Shown here: one piece after another, positions 11,824-23,720 of the stretch
Layout: each line of letters starts with the position of its first letter
Position numbering within the stretch: the first letter of the stretch is position 1
Assembly (NCBI GenBank): GCA_023374025.1
Contig: SIJG01000092.1
Coordinates: 62,001 to 126,000 of the forward strand
Source: Heterodera schachtii
Lineage: Eukaryota; Nematoda; Chromadorea; Rhabditida; Heteroderidae
Length of the DNA stretch: 64,000 bases
Direction: 5' to 3'
Notes under the pieces: model-generated
Told to the model about the DNA's origin: nothing
The model's database searches: none
What the model saw: only the letters and a program-made list of their open reading frames with translations
Position numbers and translations under genes: made by a program

Positions 11824-12733
11824 GTGAGTTGTCTGAATAAAAAGCACATCTTTCGATTCATTATAATTAATGCAATAAATAAAAAAAAATTATTTTAATT
11901 AATAAATACGAACAAAACAATAAAATTAAGAATTAAAAAAGATGCATTTAAATCTTTAAATTCTTTTCATTTATAAAATATTTATTATAAACATAGCAAA
12001 AAAAAGAGAATAGAAAAAAATACAATTAATCAAATTATATAAATAATACGTAACAAATAAAATAAATTTATAATTTTCTAAAAAATATGAGCAAAATAAT
12101 AAAAATTAAAAATATGAATTTAAAAAGGTGCATTCAATTTTTTATAAAATCGAATTTTGGAAAAAAGAAATGAAAATTAATTTTAAATAAATTTTCATTC
12201 TTAAAATAAAGAAATTGCACGAAATTTAAAATTTATAATTATTTAGTGGAGAATTCAAAAGTAATATTCTATTTATGAAGTTATATACATAACTTTCAAT
12301 TTCTTATCTTTGTTTAAAAAGAATTTTTTTTTGAAGAAGAAAATGGCAAAAAAGAAAATTGGCACCAAAATAACGCAATATAAAAATAAGATTAGAAAAC
12401 ATAAAAAGAAAAGTTTAATAATATAAAAAATGTTTATTATGAGATGCTAAAAAATAACAAAGTAACGTTGATTCAAAATTAAATTTTATTATTATTAAAA
12501 CCAGTAATTAATTTGAGAAGTTAAATAATAACAACTTCTTTATAAAATAGATCAATATCCGCTATAATAAAAAATATTAGAAAAATACTATTATAATATC
12601 CATTGATAATAATTTATTGCAATTATACTCGAATATTATTAATTAAAAATAGATTAAAACATTATTATTAATAGTTTAGAACGAAATAATAATAATATAT
12701 TAATGAAATTAATTTATAACATTTTCTTAAAAG

Positions 12734-12776
12734 GATGGCGAGGGAGGAAAGGATCAACCACTCCGGCAATCCTCAA
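12734..12776 (+). other. Candidate exon core, DGE type, copy 1
   Basis: Follows TTCTTAAAAG. The open frame starts D-G-E-G-G-K-D-Q-P-L-R-Q-S and runs to GTGAGG at 12777. The paralogue at 13388 has the same ends and a different middle, four bases shorter. The flanking AT-rich sequence is shared for some 250 bases (AGCTAATA.ATTTAATTAA and onward). Confidence 0.35.
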
Positions 12777-13387
12777 GTGAGGAATAGCTAATAGATTTAA
12801 TTAAAAATCTGATAATATATTTAATATAAAAAAAAATCAGAAAACACTAAAATTAAAATTAAAATAATAACTAAAAATTAAAATGAATTAATAACATAAT
12901 AAATATCAACAATGTATTAACTTATTTATTTATTAAAATGTATTGCAATTTAAATTTATTACTATTTTGACTAAGTATTTTCTATGAAATAATTTAATCA
13001 CTTTTTAAATATTCAAATTAATTTCAAATTGAACCGTTTGCATATTATTCTTTTAATTTTAATTTTTACTAAGAAAATTGTTTCAATTGATTTTAATATT
13101 TTAATACTCAAAAAATAAAATAAATAAAGCAAATTTTTTAATATCAATGTGAAGAATTATTTTATCTCTAAATAATTTTCATAGACAATTATTTTGATAT
13201 TTAATAATTTTCAATAATAAAATTTTTATTTTAATATTTTATTTATTATTTCTTAACCAAAAAACAATAAAAAATAAATTCCCTAACAAAACTCGCGACA
13301 ATGATTACGTAATGGGATCAAATGACATGATCTATAAATTTACAACAAAAAAAAAATACCAATAGCATAAAATAATTTACCTAAAAG

Positions 13388-13426
13388 GATGGTGAGGAAG
13401 GGAGCCGCAACTCCGTCAATGCTCAA
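13388..13426 (+). other. Candidate exon core, DGE type, copy 2
   Basis: Thirteen open codons, D-G-E-E-G-S-R-N-S-V-N-A-Q, lie between CTAAAAG and GTGAGG (13427). The length is a multiple of three. Together with copy 1 this gives a direct local duplication of about 650 bp whose most divergent part is the core. Confidence 0.35.
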
Positions 13427-13663
13427 GTGAGGATAAGCTAATATATTTAATTAATAAAGATAAAAAGTGTAATAATATATTTAATATTAAAAAAATAGTA
13501 AAAACAAAAATGGAAATAAATTATTACTAACAAAATTAAACGTAATTAATAGCTAATAAATATAAATAAATGTGTTAACTCATTTCTTTATGGAAAATAT
13601 ATTATAATGTAAATTTTATAGATATTGTGCCTTAACAAAAGTATTTTCTTTGAAATCATTTAT

Positions 13664-14055
13664 AATTAAGGAACGGATTTTTAGGTTTTAACCTATTTTT
13701 TTTTGTGGATAGTACTTGATGAGCGAAGCACGAAAAACATATTTTCTTCGAACAATTTTTGATTTAGAACGACTTATTAGCACCAAAAAAAAAACGAAAA
13801 CGGGTGGGTTAGCACCTGTTTTGGCATTTTCGAATTTTATTAAATTTTCCGAGGCAAAGTTGACGCGGAGAGAGCAAATCGAACACCGAAAGCCAACAAT
13901 CGGCAAAAATGAAACTGAAAAGAAAAACCAAAATTTTTGAATTTTCTTTTTTGGTTATTTAAGGCGGTCCCAATAACTCCAAAAAATGGCGTAACATGCG
14001 ACAAACATTGGCACACCGAACAGACTAAAAGGTGGCCGAACGCTTCGTCACTGAA
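13664..14055. mobile_element. Degenerate relative of the TAGAGACCGG hAT family
   Basis: GGATTTTTAGGTTTT, GAACAATTTTTGATTTAGA and CGACTTAT match positions near the left end of the elements at 46762 and 59020. The right part ends in CTTCGTCACTG, complementary to CAGTGACGAA at 14641. Intact matching termini were not found. The two overlapping open frames, one on each strand, are not conserved in the better copies. Confidence 0.5.
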
Positions 14056-14212
14056 ATAAATAAATAATTTTAAAAGGAAAAAATAATAAATAAATTTTTA
14101 AGATAAATAAATTAAAAAATATGTCTTTTTTTAACAATTACTTTCTGATTCGTAGGCGGATTAATTTGTTTCGATAATGGGAATAATCTTTAACCCTCCC
14201 CCAGCAGGTTTT

Positions 14213-14650
14213 TGAGGTTATTAAGCATTTTGTTAAGCGAATGATTAAAGAATTTGAACGCTAGTAGCATATTGTCGCCGATAATATAATTTACCAGTCA
14301 ATGGATTAGGGGAAAATGCCTGAGAAAGTCCATTTATCTACCAACAATTTATAGCATCTCTTTGCTGGATTCAAACAACCTGCGGGACAACAAGGCCCAT
14401 TCAAAAACAAATTTTTGAACGCCCATATCTTTTTTCTACTCTCAAATCGGTTAGCATGCTTCTCATCAAGAGCTTTCGAATGATATCAAGATTTTCCAAT
14501 TTGGTTGATAAAACCTTTACAGGAGCTCATTTCGGGATGGTGTCAAGTGAAATTTCATAGTATTTAGCAGAAATTTAATGCTTTTTGGTTAAAAAAATGT
14601 ATAAAATATATGGCAGTGTTTAATTTTTAAAATTTTACTTCAGTGACGAA
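14213..14650. repeat. Dispersed repeat, also at 57535-57780
   Basis: The two copies share AAGCATTTTGTTAAGCGAATG, TTTTTGAACGCCCATATC, AATCGGTTAGCAT and end in AGTGACGAAA. The 57.5-kb copy is internally shorter. It may be one end of an element with CAGTGACGAA termini; no matching far end was found. Confidence 0.6.
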
Positions 14651-15030
14651 ACATCAGAGAGCCGACTAAAAATGGGAAATTCAAAAGGTAACTTGTTAAG
14701 AATACGCAAATCGTGCAGATTTTTGAAGGAATTGACAAGAGAAAAATTCGAAGAAAACAATGAAAAGAAATAAATAACAAAAGGAAAATAAGAATGAAAG
14801 ATGGCAAAGTAGGAGCAACCACTTTTTATGCTTTTTGCCAATTTTTACACAATTTCAATAATAAATCGTATTCGACGCATTGCTATAAAAGCCCTTCCTC
14901 CTTTCCCATTTTCTTTCATTCGCTCACTTTTTCTTTCCGGTTTTGTTTACGCAAGATATTTCGTTACTTAACTCCGTTTTTCTTGTTTAAGGAAAAATTG
15001 GTTTTATAAAGTTCTTTTTTTCTAATAAGC
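14651..15030 (+). other. Non-repetitive block with a candidate core promoter
   Basis: Unlike its surroundings this block does not recur elsewhere in the window and is less AT-biased. It contains CTATAAAAGCCC at about 14883-14894, a good TATA-box match, followed by a pyrimidine-rich stretch. A 71-codon open frame (14794-15009) runs through the TATA box, so it is unlikely to be the product of that promoter. I cannot assign a product. Confidence 0.25.
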
Positions 15031-15034
15031 AAAC

Positions 15035-15089
15035 CAGGGCCCTCCGGGCCCTGCTCAAAGCGCCGGGGGCGCTTCAACACTGGCGCCAG
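15035..15089. repeat. Three consecutive GC-rich palindromes
   Basis: CAGGGCCCTCCGGGCCCTG (15035-15053), AAGCGCCGGGGGCGCTT (15058-15074) and CTGGCGCCAG (15080-15089) each form a perfect hairpin within 55 bases, in a region otherwise about 80% AT. They are followed by ATCTACAGGTAATTT, which looks like an exon-intron boundary. Confidence 0.75.
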
Positions 15090-15167
15090 CACGGGAATCT
15101 ACAGGTAATTTTTGGCAAATCAAAATCCTGTCCATCACAATGGTAGCATCCGTCGAACCCCTTAGAA

Positions 15168-15689
15168 GTTACATTAATCTAATGTGATAGAAATTGCCAA
15201 CTAATTTATCAACAAATTCTCAATTTGTTGAATGGCCCTTTTGGGGGCGATTAAAGGAAAATTAATTATACGCTAACTTCTGATGGATTAAAAAAGGTAC
15301 TGATCTGCATGCCAATTAATTACTGATCTGCATGCCAATTAATTAATTAGTATTTTATTTACATACAAAAATGCCCCCAAAAGGGCCATTCATACGGTAG
15401 AAGTTCTTTGAGCGAGAAATGCTCTTAAATTAAGGATAATTAATTAATTGGCATGCAGAGCAGTACATTTAATCCATCATAAGTTAGCGTATAATTATTT
15501 AGATTCATTTGCCGTCAACAGACCTTCAGTTTATCACCTTTCCACCAAAGTACTGCTTGCCCACTTTTCGGCATTTAGCAATGAGTACGTTGGTGAAAAT
15601 GCAAGTAAATTTAAAAATTTTTGATATATAACTATCAGCTATTATTTGGCAATTTTCTATCACATTAGATTAATGTGTGAGCAAGTAAC
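15168..15689. repeat. Interleaved fold-back repeat
   Basis: Three pairs of inverted arms: 15168-15200 with 15646-15675 (outermost, ACATTAATCTAATGTGATAG); 15230-15248 with 15373-15391 (perfect, GAATGGCCCTTTTGGGGGC); and 15261-15322 with 15439-15497 (TATACGCTAACTT, CTGCATGCCAATTAATTA). The last two pairs are interleaved, not nested. An ACTGATCTGCATGCCAATT unit is duplicated in tandem at about 15300-15345. Likely a fold-back transposon product. Confidence 0.8.
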
Positions 15690-15789
15690 GAATTGTTAGG
15701 TTTTAAACCGGCAAATTCAAAAAATTTGGGTCATATTCGAACCCGCCGCTAAATTTTTCTTCTATATTTAGAATAAAATCGACTTGATA

Positions 15790-16530
15790 GAAAGTAATAA
15801 ACATTATTAAATTTTGAATATTTTATTTAAAATGGATAGAAATTAGAAAATGATGAAATTAAAATGATAAAATAATAGTCATTATCATCCTAATAAAAAA
15901 TATAAAAATATTTATGAAATATTTTATTATAATAAAAGTTAAATTTTTAAATAATGCCAACAAACAGATTATAAAAGATTTATTTATTTTATTTATAAAA
16001 ATTATATTTAAATTCTTAAATTAATCATAAAATATTTAATGGTTTAATTATATTTTCAAAATTCAATAAATTTTATTAAAAGCTGTAGTAATTTTTGAAT
16101 AAAAATAAAATAAAATAACAGAGATAAAAAGGAATTTTAAGAAGGCAAATATAAAATTAATTGATTCTTAATTTTGTAAAAAAACTTTTAATTTATAAAA
16201 AGAAAAGGACAAAAAATAATAGACATAAAAATTATTCGTAACAAATTTAAAAACGAATAATATCTAATAAAATTCAAATGAATAATTAAAAAAATAATAT
16301 TCATAAAAAGAAAAAATAGAAAAAAAATACATATAATATTATAAAACCTTTTTATTATAATTAATATTAATTTATTAATTTATTGAATAAAATTTTAGTA
16401 TGACTGTGACTTATGTATAATCAAATAATTTATATCTTAAAATTTTTTGAAACATTCTTTTTTTATTGGCAGCAGAAAAATAAAATCTGCTCAAAATATC
16501 GCAGTAAATCAATTATCAGAAAACTGTAAA
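15790..16530 (+). repeat. Segment paralogous to 49330-50045
   Basis: Roughly 700 bases align with 49330-50045 through landmarks TTTTGAATATTTTATTTAAAA, TATTTAATGGTTTAATTAT and AGTATGACTGTGACT. Differences are mostly small indels. It includes the SAQN core at 16468. Confidence 0.7.
16468..16524 (+). other. Candidate exon core, SAQN type, copy 1
   Basis: Open codons read G-S-R-K-I-K-S-A-Q-N-I-A-V-N-Q-L-S-E-N. The paralogue at 49981 reads G-I-K-K-N-S-A-Q-N-I-T-A-N-Q-L-L-E-N, and a third at 44572 reads P-A-Q-N-S-A-V-N. Changes between copies are mostly conservative and the frame stays open in the first two, which favours past coding. Confidence 0.35.
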
Positions 16531-17990
16531 ATAATCATTAATATTAAAAAATGAATATATTAATAACTTACTTACCACTTATTTAATTTATTGTTATCGA
16601 AAACATACGGAAAATGAAAAAATAAATGATATAAAATTAAATTAAATAAAAAATAAAAAATAATAAATTTTTAATTTAATAAATATTTTACTATTCTTAA
16701 TGATACTTTATGTAATCAAATTTTTATTTTTTTATTAATTTTATTTTATTTTATTTTTTATTATTAAAATATCGCATGAAAATTCGGAGACCGCCTGCAA
16801 GCAAAGAAATAAAAAACAAAAAGGTGATATAAAAAGAATTTTTTATTCTAAAAGTTATTTAAAAATAGCTCATTAAATAAACCGAATTAAAACATGAAAA
16901 TGATAAATTTTCGGCATTAATTTTTATTTTAAGAGAATTCACCAAAGAATTCTAAAAATTTATCATTTTAGAAGTCTGGTAATAAAAAATTAGAAATTGT
17001 TTAAATAAAAATAGTTTTAATACACATTCTGTTACACAAAATAAAACTTTCATTAAATAAAACAATTTATCAATTAGTGATAGCTAATAAATGTAATTAA
17101 AATTATAAAAAGACAAAATATTGATTAATAAGAAAATGAATAAACAACTCACATTAATAAAAATGAAAAAACAAAATAATAAAATGAATAGAAATAGACA
17201 GAGGAAACTTATTAAAAAATAAAAATTAAAAAATTTTATAATAAGCAAATTTTTATTTTTTCTGAATTAAAAATGCAAAGCACGCATTACTTTAATAAAA
17301 ATTATTATTTAAAATTAAGAGAAAACTCCCTCATCTTTTCAGGGTCCTGTCAATTATTGGACAAAAAAAATTAATAGAACTTTCAATGATTTGAAAAATA
17401 AAATAAAATTTAAATTCAAATTTTTATGTGTTAAGTTTATTAAACTTAATTCTATTTTCATTTGGTTATTAAGTTATTTTTTAAGCTTTGCTAAAAGATC
17501 AGTAACAGAAAAGAAAAGATTTAATTCTAATTTATTATTATTATTATTAATAATAATAAGCAAATAAAATTTATAGAAATATGCTGTAGAAAGATAATTG
17601 GCCAGACATTAAGTTTTATTAGCAATAAAAAAGAAACAAATAATTTAGACAAATTATTAATCATTTGGGCAGACGGTTTATCATTTTATAATATAAAATA
17701 AATAATAAATGCGCAAATAAACCACAGCAAATTAGAAAAAAGTGCAAAATTATTAATAAATATTTAATTTAAAAACTAAAAAAAATCCAACAATGACGAT
17801 AGAAAGTTAAAAACTATAATAATTTTGTATAAAAAATAAAAAATATGGCAAATAATTCGGAAACAATAAATTTTCCAATGAGATTAATCCTCTTCAAACA
17901 TTAAATATTTTATTAAAATAAACAAATAAATAAAAAAATAAATAAGTTATCATTAGAAGAAATAAATTAAAAATATTTTATTATACGAGG
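16531..17990. repeat. AT-rich mosaic spacer
   Basis: Nearly pure A/T runs with intron-like repeat segments. A short G+C-richer patch at 16786-16806 reads N-S-E-T-A-C-K-Q but has no paralogue that I found. At 17845-17990 is a copy of the GTGGCAAATAATTCG segment leading into the disrupted SEDT core at 17991. Confidence 0.4.
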
Positions 17991-18012
17991 CAGGGTGTAT
18001 GTTTGGTTAGCC

Positions 18013-18194
18013 GACATTTGCGGACCGACATTTGCGGACCGACATTTGCGGACGGACATTTGCGGACCGACATTTGCGGACCGACATTTGCGGACCGACA
18101 TTTGCGGACCAACTTTTGCGGACCGACATTTGCGGACGGACATTTGCGGACCGACATTTGCGGACCGACATTTGCGGACCGACATTTGCGGACC
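18013..18194 (+). repeat. 13 x 14-bp tandem repeat
   Basis: Unit GACATTTGCGGACC. Three units vary at one or a few bases (GACG at two junctions, AACTTTTGCGG once). The period of 14 is not a multiple of three, so the open frames across it on both strands are an artefact of repetition. It is the long terminal array of the element at 18005-19082. Confidence 0.97.
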
Positions 18195-18210
18195 ATTATT
18201 TCTGGGGGAA

Positions 18211-18406
18211 AATTCAAGAATAAATGTAGTTCACCAAATTGTACAAATTATATGCCAACATTTTGCCATTTAAGTCCCGGGTCTGTAACTCTTCAGGGAT
18301 TGCTTCCCGCAGAAAAATTCTTTCGGATTCTTCCATTACAGACCTAGAGGAATCAATTGGCATATAATTTGTACGATTTGGTGAACTACACCTATTCTTG
18401 AATTTC
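18211..18406. repeat. Inner hairpin of the fold-back element
   Basis: Arms 18211-18255 and 18357-18405 are near-perfect reverse complements (TAGTTCACCAAATTGTAC and GTACGATTTGGTGAACTA). The loop contains TCCCGGGTCTGTAACTCTTC, also present at 54445-54520, showing that this interior is shared with another locus. Confidence 0.8.
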
Positions 18407-20121
18407 GCCTTTCTGGGATTGAACCGTCTAAAAAATAAAAATAATTTTTTTTTTAAAATGAGTGACCAAATTAGTTTTGTTTGTTATTTTTCCGAGTTGA
18501 ACATCACCCTTAAACAGTAATCTGCAAATTATACAATCATCATCGAAAGAACCCATTTTAAATTTGAAGAAGTTTAATTTTCATTAATAAACATTGTATG
18601 TATGTAGTTGCTCGTTTTTAATTTTGGATCAATGGTTTTAGAACAGCAAATATGGGCAATTTTTGGAAAAAAGATAGAACTATTTTTAGTTTTTGTTTGT
18701 TAATTTAATTGTAGGTATGCCGTATAAAATTTATACTCTCGGTTAACCAAATAAATCATGGAATTGAAACACGAAAAAATTTTCCTTGGTATAAAATCCT
18801 GAACAGATTTTTATAAGTATTAAAATAGCGAATTTTTGTGCCAATTCTCACTACATGCAGAGAAGCAAGAAAAAAGTTTCCACTTGGTTTGGACTTCTAG
18901 GACAAAATAAAATTGTCCAATTGAAACAGATCGCCTTGCATCAGCTTACCTTCACTAATTTCAATTTTGGGAGTATTTAATTTCTTGAAAATTAAAAAAA
19001 GTTTTTTATTTGACAATTCAAGCGGGAAATAATGGTCCGCAAATGTCGGTCCGCAAATGTCGGTCCGCAAATGTCGCACTACGTGGTGACGGAATCGGAA
19101 TCGGAGGACACTGGGAGAAAAAAAACATAAAAATCAGAAATACGCATATTAGATACTTTTTAACTCATTTTAAGGCCATTACGAGTGAACAGAAAGAAAA
19201 AAATTCCGCAATTATCAAATTATCATTCATCAAAATCAATTAAAAATTTAAATGAAAAAAGCTTTGCCAGAGATTATTAAATTTAAATTTACAATAAAGA
19301 AATAAACTGATTTTTAATACATCATAATTACTTCGTTTAAAAATTGTTAAAATTAAAAAATAATAATATTTCAGCAAAGGCTACAAAAGCAATAAAGAAA
19401 ATCACTAATTACATTACTTATTAAATAATTATTATTGAAAACGAGTGATATGATATGCAATCAAAAAAAGAATGTTCATTGAACGAGAAAAATATTTTGA
19501 TAAAATGGATGCTTTAAAAATTATTTATAATATTCGAATGAAAAGGAAAAATTTCGAAAAGGAAAAATCAAAACAATCATTATTATTTCGTAAATTTAAT
19601 TCAAATCATTTTGACAGATTTTTGATCATTGCTCAAAAATTATGCTGACGAATTGTCAATTGACGGATTATATAAGATATTGAGGCTTTAAACATAAAAT
19701 AAAATTTTTTAAATTTAGTTTTGAATTTTTTTAAACAATTTTTTTTTCCACAAAATTGTCCGCAAATACAATTGAAAAAACGAATAATTTTGATAAATTA
19801 ATTAATTAATCATTTGGAAGAGTTTTATCATTTTATTATATAAAGATAATTTAATAAAACACTATTAAACCACATTTAAAAAATGCTTAATTATTTATAT
19901 ATATTTAATTTAATACTAAAAACTAAATCGAACAATGACGATATAAATTTAAAATAAAAAATAAAAAATTTAGTAAATAATTCGGAAACAATAAATATTC
20001 CAATGAGATTAATCCTTAATCGTTTTCAAACAATAAATATTTTATTAAAAATAAATAAATTAATAAAAAAAATTAAATTTTATTAGAGGAAATAAATTTA
20101 AAATATTTTTATTAATATGAA

Positions 20122-20157
20122 GTCAACGAATTTCGTCCGCATGTTTCGGAGGACGAC
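20122..20157 (+). pseudogene. SEDT-type micro-exon, splice sites lost
   Basis: Twelve open codons, V-N-E-F-R-P-H-V-S-E-D-D, sit at the same place in the same flank as 51490. The acceptor has become ATGAA and the donor AGTACA. The open frame and conserved V-S-E-D argue for past coding. Confidence 0.38.
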
Positions 20158-20371
20158 AGTACAAAAAAGGAATGTACAAAAAGAGCGTAATTTTAAAACA
20201 AATAAATATTATTTTAATTAAAAGAAAATGTTGAATGAATGAATATAAAATGATGAAAAACTCAATTATTGTATTTGACGAAAGACTGAACAAAATTTTT
20301 ACTATTATCCAGAATAAAAATTGCTCTTTAAATTTAAAAATATTAGAGTTTTATATATAAATTAGCCGACC

Positions 20372-20600
20372 CAATAAAACAATGACACAAAAGCACTTAT
20401 TATTTATAATTCTTATGAAAAATCACAATTCCTAAAAATTATAATAAATAGAATCAAAAAAGCGATAAGATGAGGTCAAGAAAAACAAGAAAAATTAAAA
20501 TAAATTGTTAATAAAATTACAAATAATAAAAATCTTCATTGAATTATAATATACATTAAGGCATAATTAATAAATTTAGTATTTAAAAATACCAAAATAA
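20372..20600 (+). repeat. Direct repeat, copy 1 of about 230 bp
   Basis: Near-identical to 21254-21500 (and to 28613-28859 in the second large copy). Shared landmarks are CAATGACACAAA, AATAGAATCAAAAAAG and GATGAGGTCAAGAAAAAC. The left breakpoint of the 7.36-kb duplication (20587) falls inside this repeat, but the junction does not use it. Confidence 0.85.
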
Positions 20601-21776
20601 ATCAATATTTTAAAATATAATTAAATCCTTTTAATATTATAGAGTTTACTCTGATTAATGTGAATTCATTAAATATAGAAACAATAAATATTTAAAATAA
20701 TGAAGAAGACCAATAATTAATCGGCTATTTAAATTTGACAGAAATAACTCATTTTAATAATATTAATTACATTATTCGCTAAGATTTAATTCTACTTAAT
20801 TAAAGAATAAAAAAATAATTTCACATTTCTATTAAAGAATAAACTTTTTTTATGGAAATTATGTCACTTAAATATTTTAGAAAAATTTAATAAATAAAAC
20901 AATTTTAAACCAAACCAATTCAACATATTTTTTTTATATATTTGAACAGATTTATATTAGATAAAAAACGCCAATTATGAAAAATATATCGAGTCAAGAT
21001 CACTCAGCGGATTGGACAACTCACCTTTATATTATTAATTAAAATATTTTAATATAAAGTATTTAAAGAGGATAGTTACTGATCAGGAAACAAATTTTAA
21101 ATTTAAAAAGTCAAATAATAAAATATAATGGTAAAGATAGTTTTTGATTAATACATATAAAACATTTATTCTGATAGATGATCAAGAGAGTGAGAGATTC
21201 TAATATGTAAAATAAATAAACATTAAATAAAAATTCAAAAGGTAAAATGAATAAAACTGAAATAATAAAGCAATGACACAAAGGCATTAAATATTTATAT
21301 TCTTATGAAAAATCACAATTCCTAAAAATTATAATAAATAGAATCAAAAAAGAGATGAGGTCAAGAAAAACAAGAAAAATTAAAATAAATTGTTAATAAA
21401 ATTACAAATAATAAAAATCTTCATTGAATTATAATATAAATTAAGGCATAATTAATAAATTTACTATAATAAATTTAGTATTTAAAAATACCAAAAATAA
21501 ACATGTGATCAATAAAATGCATTATTTAACATTATTAAAATAAATTTTAATTATATTTCCAAATAAACATAAAAATATAAATTTAAAAGTCAGACGAATG
21601 TTAATTATTTTGTTTAAACCTTTTCTCATTAAATGAAACAGCAACAATTAATAAAAATTAACTAATAAAACGAAGAACAAAATATATTTATAAAAATTTG
21701 TTAATAGAATTAATTCTTCAAAAAAGAACAAAAAAATAACATAAAATTCAAAATTTAAAAATTATAATTTGAAAAG

Positions 21777-21819
21777 TAGACGAAGAAATGTTTTGCAATA
21801 AGCTCGATATGAGCACATG
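21777..21819 (+). pseudogene. EHM-type core with stop, repeated at 29136-29178
   Basis: Reads R-R-R-N-V-L-Q-stop-A-R-Y-E-H-M after GAAAAG. It aligns with R-N-A-E-R-E-A-F-V-E-H-M at 44804. One in-frame stop is present and is duplicated exactly in the second large copy. Confidence 0.3.
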
Positions 21820-22045
21820 TTTATAAAAAATATTTATCGTAAAAATATTCATAATTAAATTTAAAAAAAAATTTATTTAAATCATAATTTATTGAAACAA
21901 ATGCATGAAATTAATATTCATAAAATTAACTTATAAAATAATAGGTTTTGAATTAGAAAAGTAATGAATCAATTATAACATTATTAAAAACATTGTTTAT
22001 ACTTATAATTTTTTAAATTATTTTGTTCAAATTTTAAAACAAATA

Positions 22046-22265
22046 TTGGAGACAATCAACACGACGCAACAATTGCCAATCTGAACAAGATTGAAAAAAG
22101 TCATTGGAAAATAATTACAAACGCTTAATTTAAAATATCAACTTTCTAAAGTGAAGTATATTAATTTAGATACATAATTTCAAAAACAAAAATCATGATT
22201 AAAATAAATACAATTTTAAAATGGTTAATCAATATTTAAAATAAAAATATACAAAAAAACAAAAT
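22046..22265 (+). repeat. Direct repeat pair 22046-22265 / 22714-22940
   Basis: Two copies about 670 bases apart, both present again at 29405 and 30073. Each begins with a G+C-richer core reading D-N-Q-H-D-A-T-I-A-N-L-N-K-I-E-K. The copies differ there by a synonymous ACA/ACG. The AT-rich remainder has several indels, so the core is better conserved than its flank, which suggests coding constraint. Confidence 0.75.
22051..22098 (+). other. Candidate exon core, DNQHDAT type
   Basis: Sixteen open codons (GAC AAT CAA CAC GAC GCA ...) are repeated at 22729, 29410 and 30088. No sharp donor is visible. The preceding ATTGGAG may be an acceptor. This is the most strongly conserved short coding-like string in the duplicated unit. 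Family unknown. Confidence 0.33.
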
Positions 22266-23269
22266 AACTATTTTTATTTTGTGAATAATGAGAATTTTTT
22301 AATAGATTTAAATGAAAATAAATTTTTGAAGTTCTCTGAAAAACCAAGTTAATTATATTAATATATTGTAATAAAATTTTAATTTATTATGAATATAACT
22401 CTCTCTGTCTTTTGGTATATATGAAATTAATATAATTATTTTCTATTTTGATGGAAGAAACAAAATGAAATGATTAATGAAATAAATTTCTGAAAATAAA
22501 ACAATAAAGAAAATATAAATATTTGAATAACTTACCGAAAATAATTTACTCATTAATAAAAATTTATTTAATTTTAAAATTATAACATTATGATAAATAA
22601 AAACAAAGGTATTATTTTTATTGCGTTTGATAAATAAAAATTAAAAGAAACAGTGAATTTAAAAAATTGTTTCTAAAAAATAGTATAAAAAGTAAAAAGC
22701 TAAAACAAAAATATTAGAGACAATCAACACGACGCAACGATTGCCAATCTGAACAAGATTGAAAAAAATTCATTGGAAAAAAATCACAAACGCTTAATTT
22801 AAAAAATCAACTTTCTAAAGTGAAGTATTAATTTAGGTACATAATTTCAAAAACAAAAATAACGATCAAAATAAATACATTTTAAAAAGGTTAATCAATA
22901 TTTAAAATAAAAATATACAAGAAAATAAAATAACTATTACAAAAAAAGTTTAGAAAATCATTTTTCATTGTTCTTAATTGTTATATTTTTATTATACCTT
23001 ATTTAGAGCACTATGATATCATTGTTTGTTAAAAAGTTTATGAAGAGATTAAATTATCCTATTTTTTAATGAGTTAAACATTTCTGTAAATAACCTTTTA
23101 ATGAAGAAATGATGTGTATGGCTTATATGAAAAATATATTAATAAAAATATTTTTTTAATTTTCAGTTATTTGAAAAAATAAAGTCTAAATTTAAAAAAA
23201 TTAATATTAAAATATTAGCATATTTAAATGATCATGATTAAATAATATGAAAATTTATTAAATATTAAT

Positions 23270-23720
23270 GTGAGAGCCCAAACTAAAAATTGCTCAAAAA
23301 TGGTTGAAAACGATTTGTGCTTGGTCGTTTCTTAATTTTTTGCAGGGTTACCCTTGAAAATTTCCCGAAATAAGTACATCGCTGGTCAAAAAATAAGATT
23401 TAATTTTTTTTGGAAAAAGCGCGCCGCAAAAAACCTTTATATTGGTTTTTTAAATTTTGAATAAAATTCTCTAAAATGCTGATTTTTGACCCCAAATGAC
23501 GCTTTTTTGTCGGCCAAATGCGGATTTTGAGTTTTCAGTTGATGGCCTTATTTTTACGCTAATAAAATATTATTTAAGTCGATTTTTATGTTTTTATTAC
23601 GTTTTCTTCGCGCTACAATTAGTTTTAGAAAAATCTTATTTTTGGAGTCCGAATCTTAGTTTTTGAGTCATTTTGTCTTATTTTGAAAAAAAAACTTGAC
23701 CGCCTGTGATTAATCTATCT
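23270..23720. mobile_element. Higher-GC dispersed element, also 30629-31079
   Basis: A block of ordinary complexity containing TTGGAAAAAGCGCGCCGCAAA, shared with 39225, 53320, 56480 and 56660, and GTTTTCAGTTGATGGCC, shared with 39305. It has no long ORF. Boundaries are approximate because the termini were not identified. Confidence 0.5.

Larger units (their letters stand above)
18005..19082. mobile_element. Fold-back-like element with terminal 14-bp subrepeats
   Basis: The left end carries 13 tandem copies of GACATTTGCGGACC (18013-18194). The right end carries about three copies of the reverse complement (19034-19076). Inner arms continue the inversion: ACCATTATTTC at 18192 faces GAAATAATGGT at 19026. 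The probable outermost bases are GGTTAGCC on the left and the complement of GCACTAC on the right. No target duplication is clear. It interrupts a SEDT-type core: GCAGGG.. to its left, and S-E-D-T (TCG GAG GAC ACT) at 19102-19113 to its right. Confidence 0.75.

Noticed and set aside
14794..15009. 71-codon ORF as a real gene
   Set aside because: The best TATA-like box lies inside it, codon character is poor after the first 30 codons, and there is no supporting paralogue.
18013..18194. CRISPR-like array
   Set aside because: Units are contiguous 14-mers with no spacers, in a eukaryotic context.
17967..18347. Several overlapping open frames rich in D-R-H-L-R-T-D-I-C-G repeats
   Set aside because: They arise on both strands from 13 copies of a 14-bp repeat, open in all frames by repetition; the repeat is the end of a transposable element.
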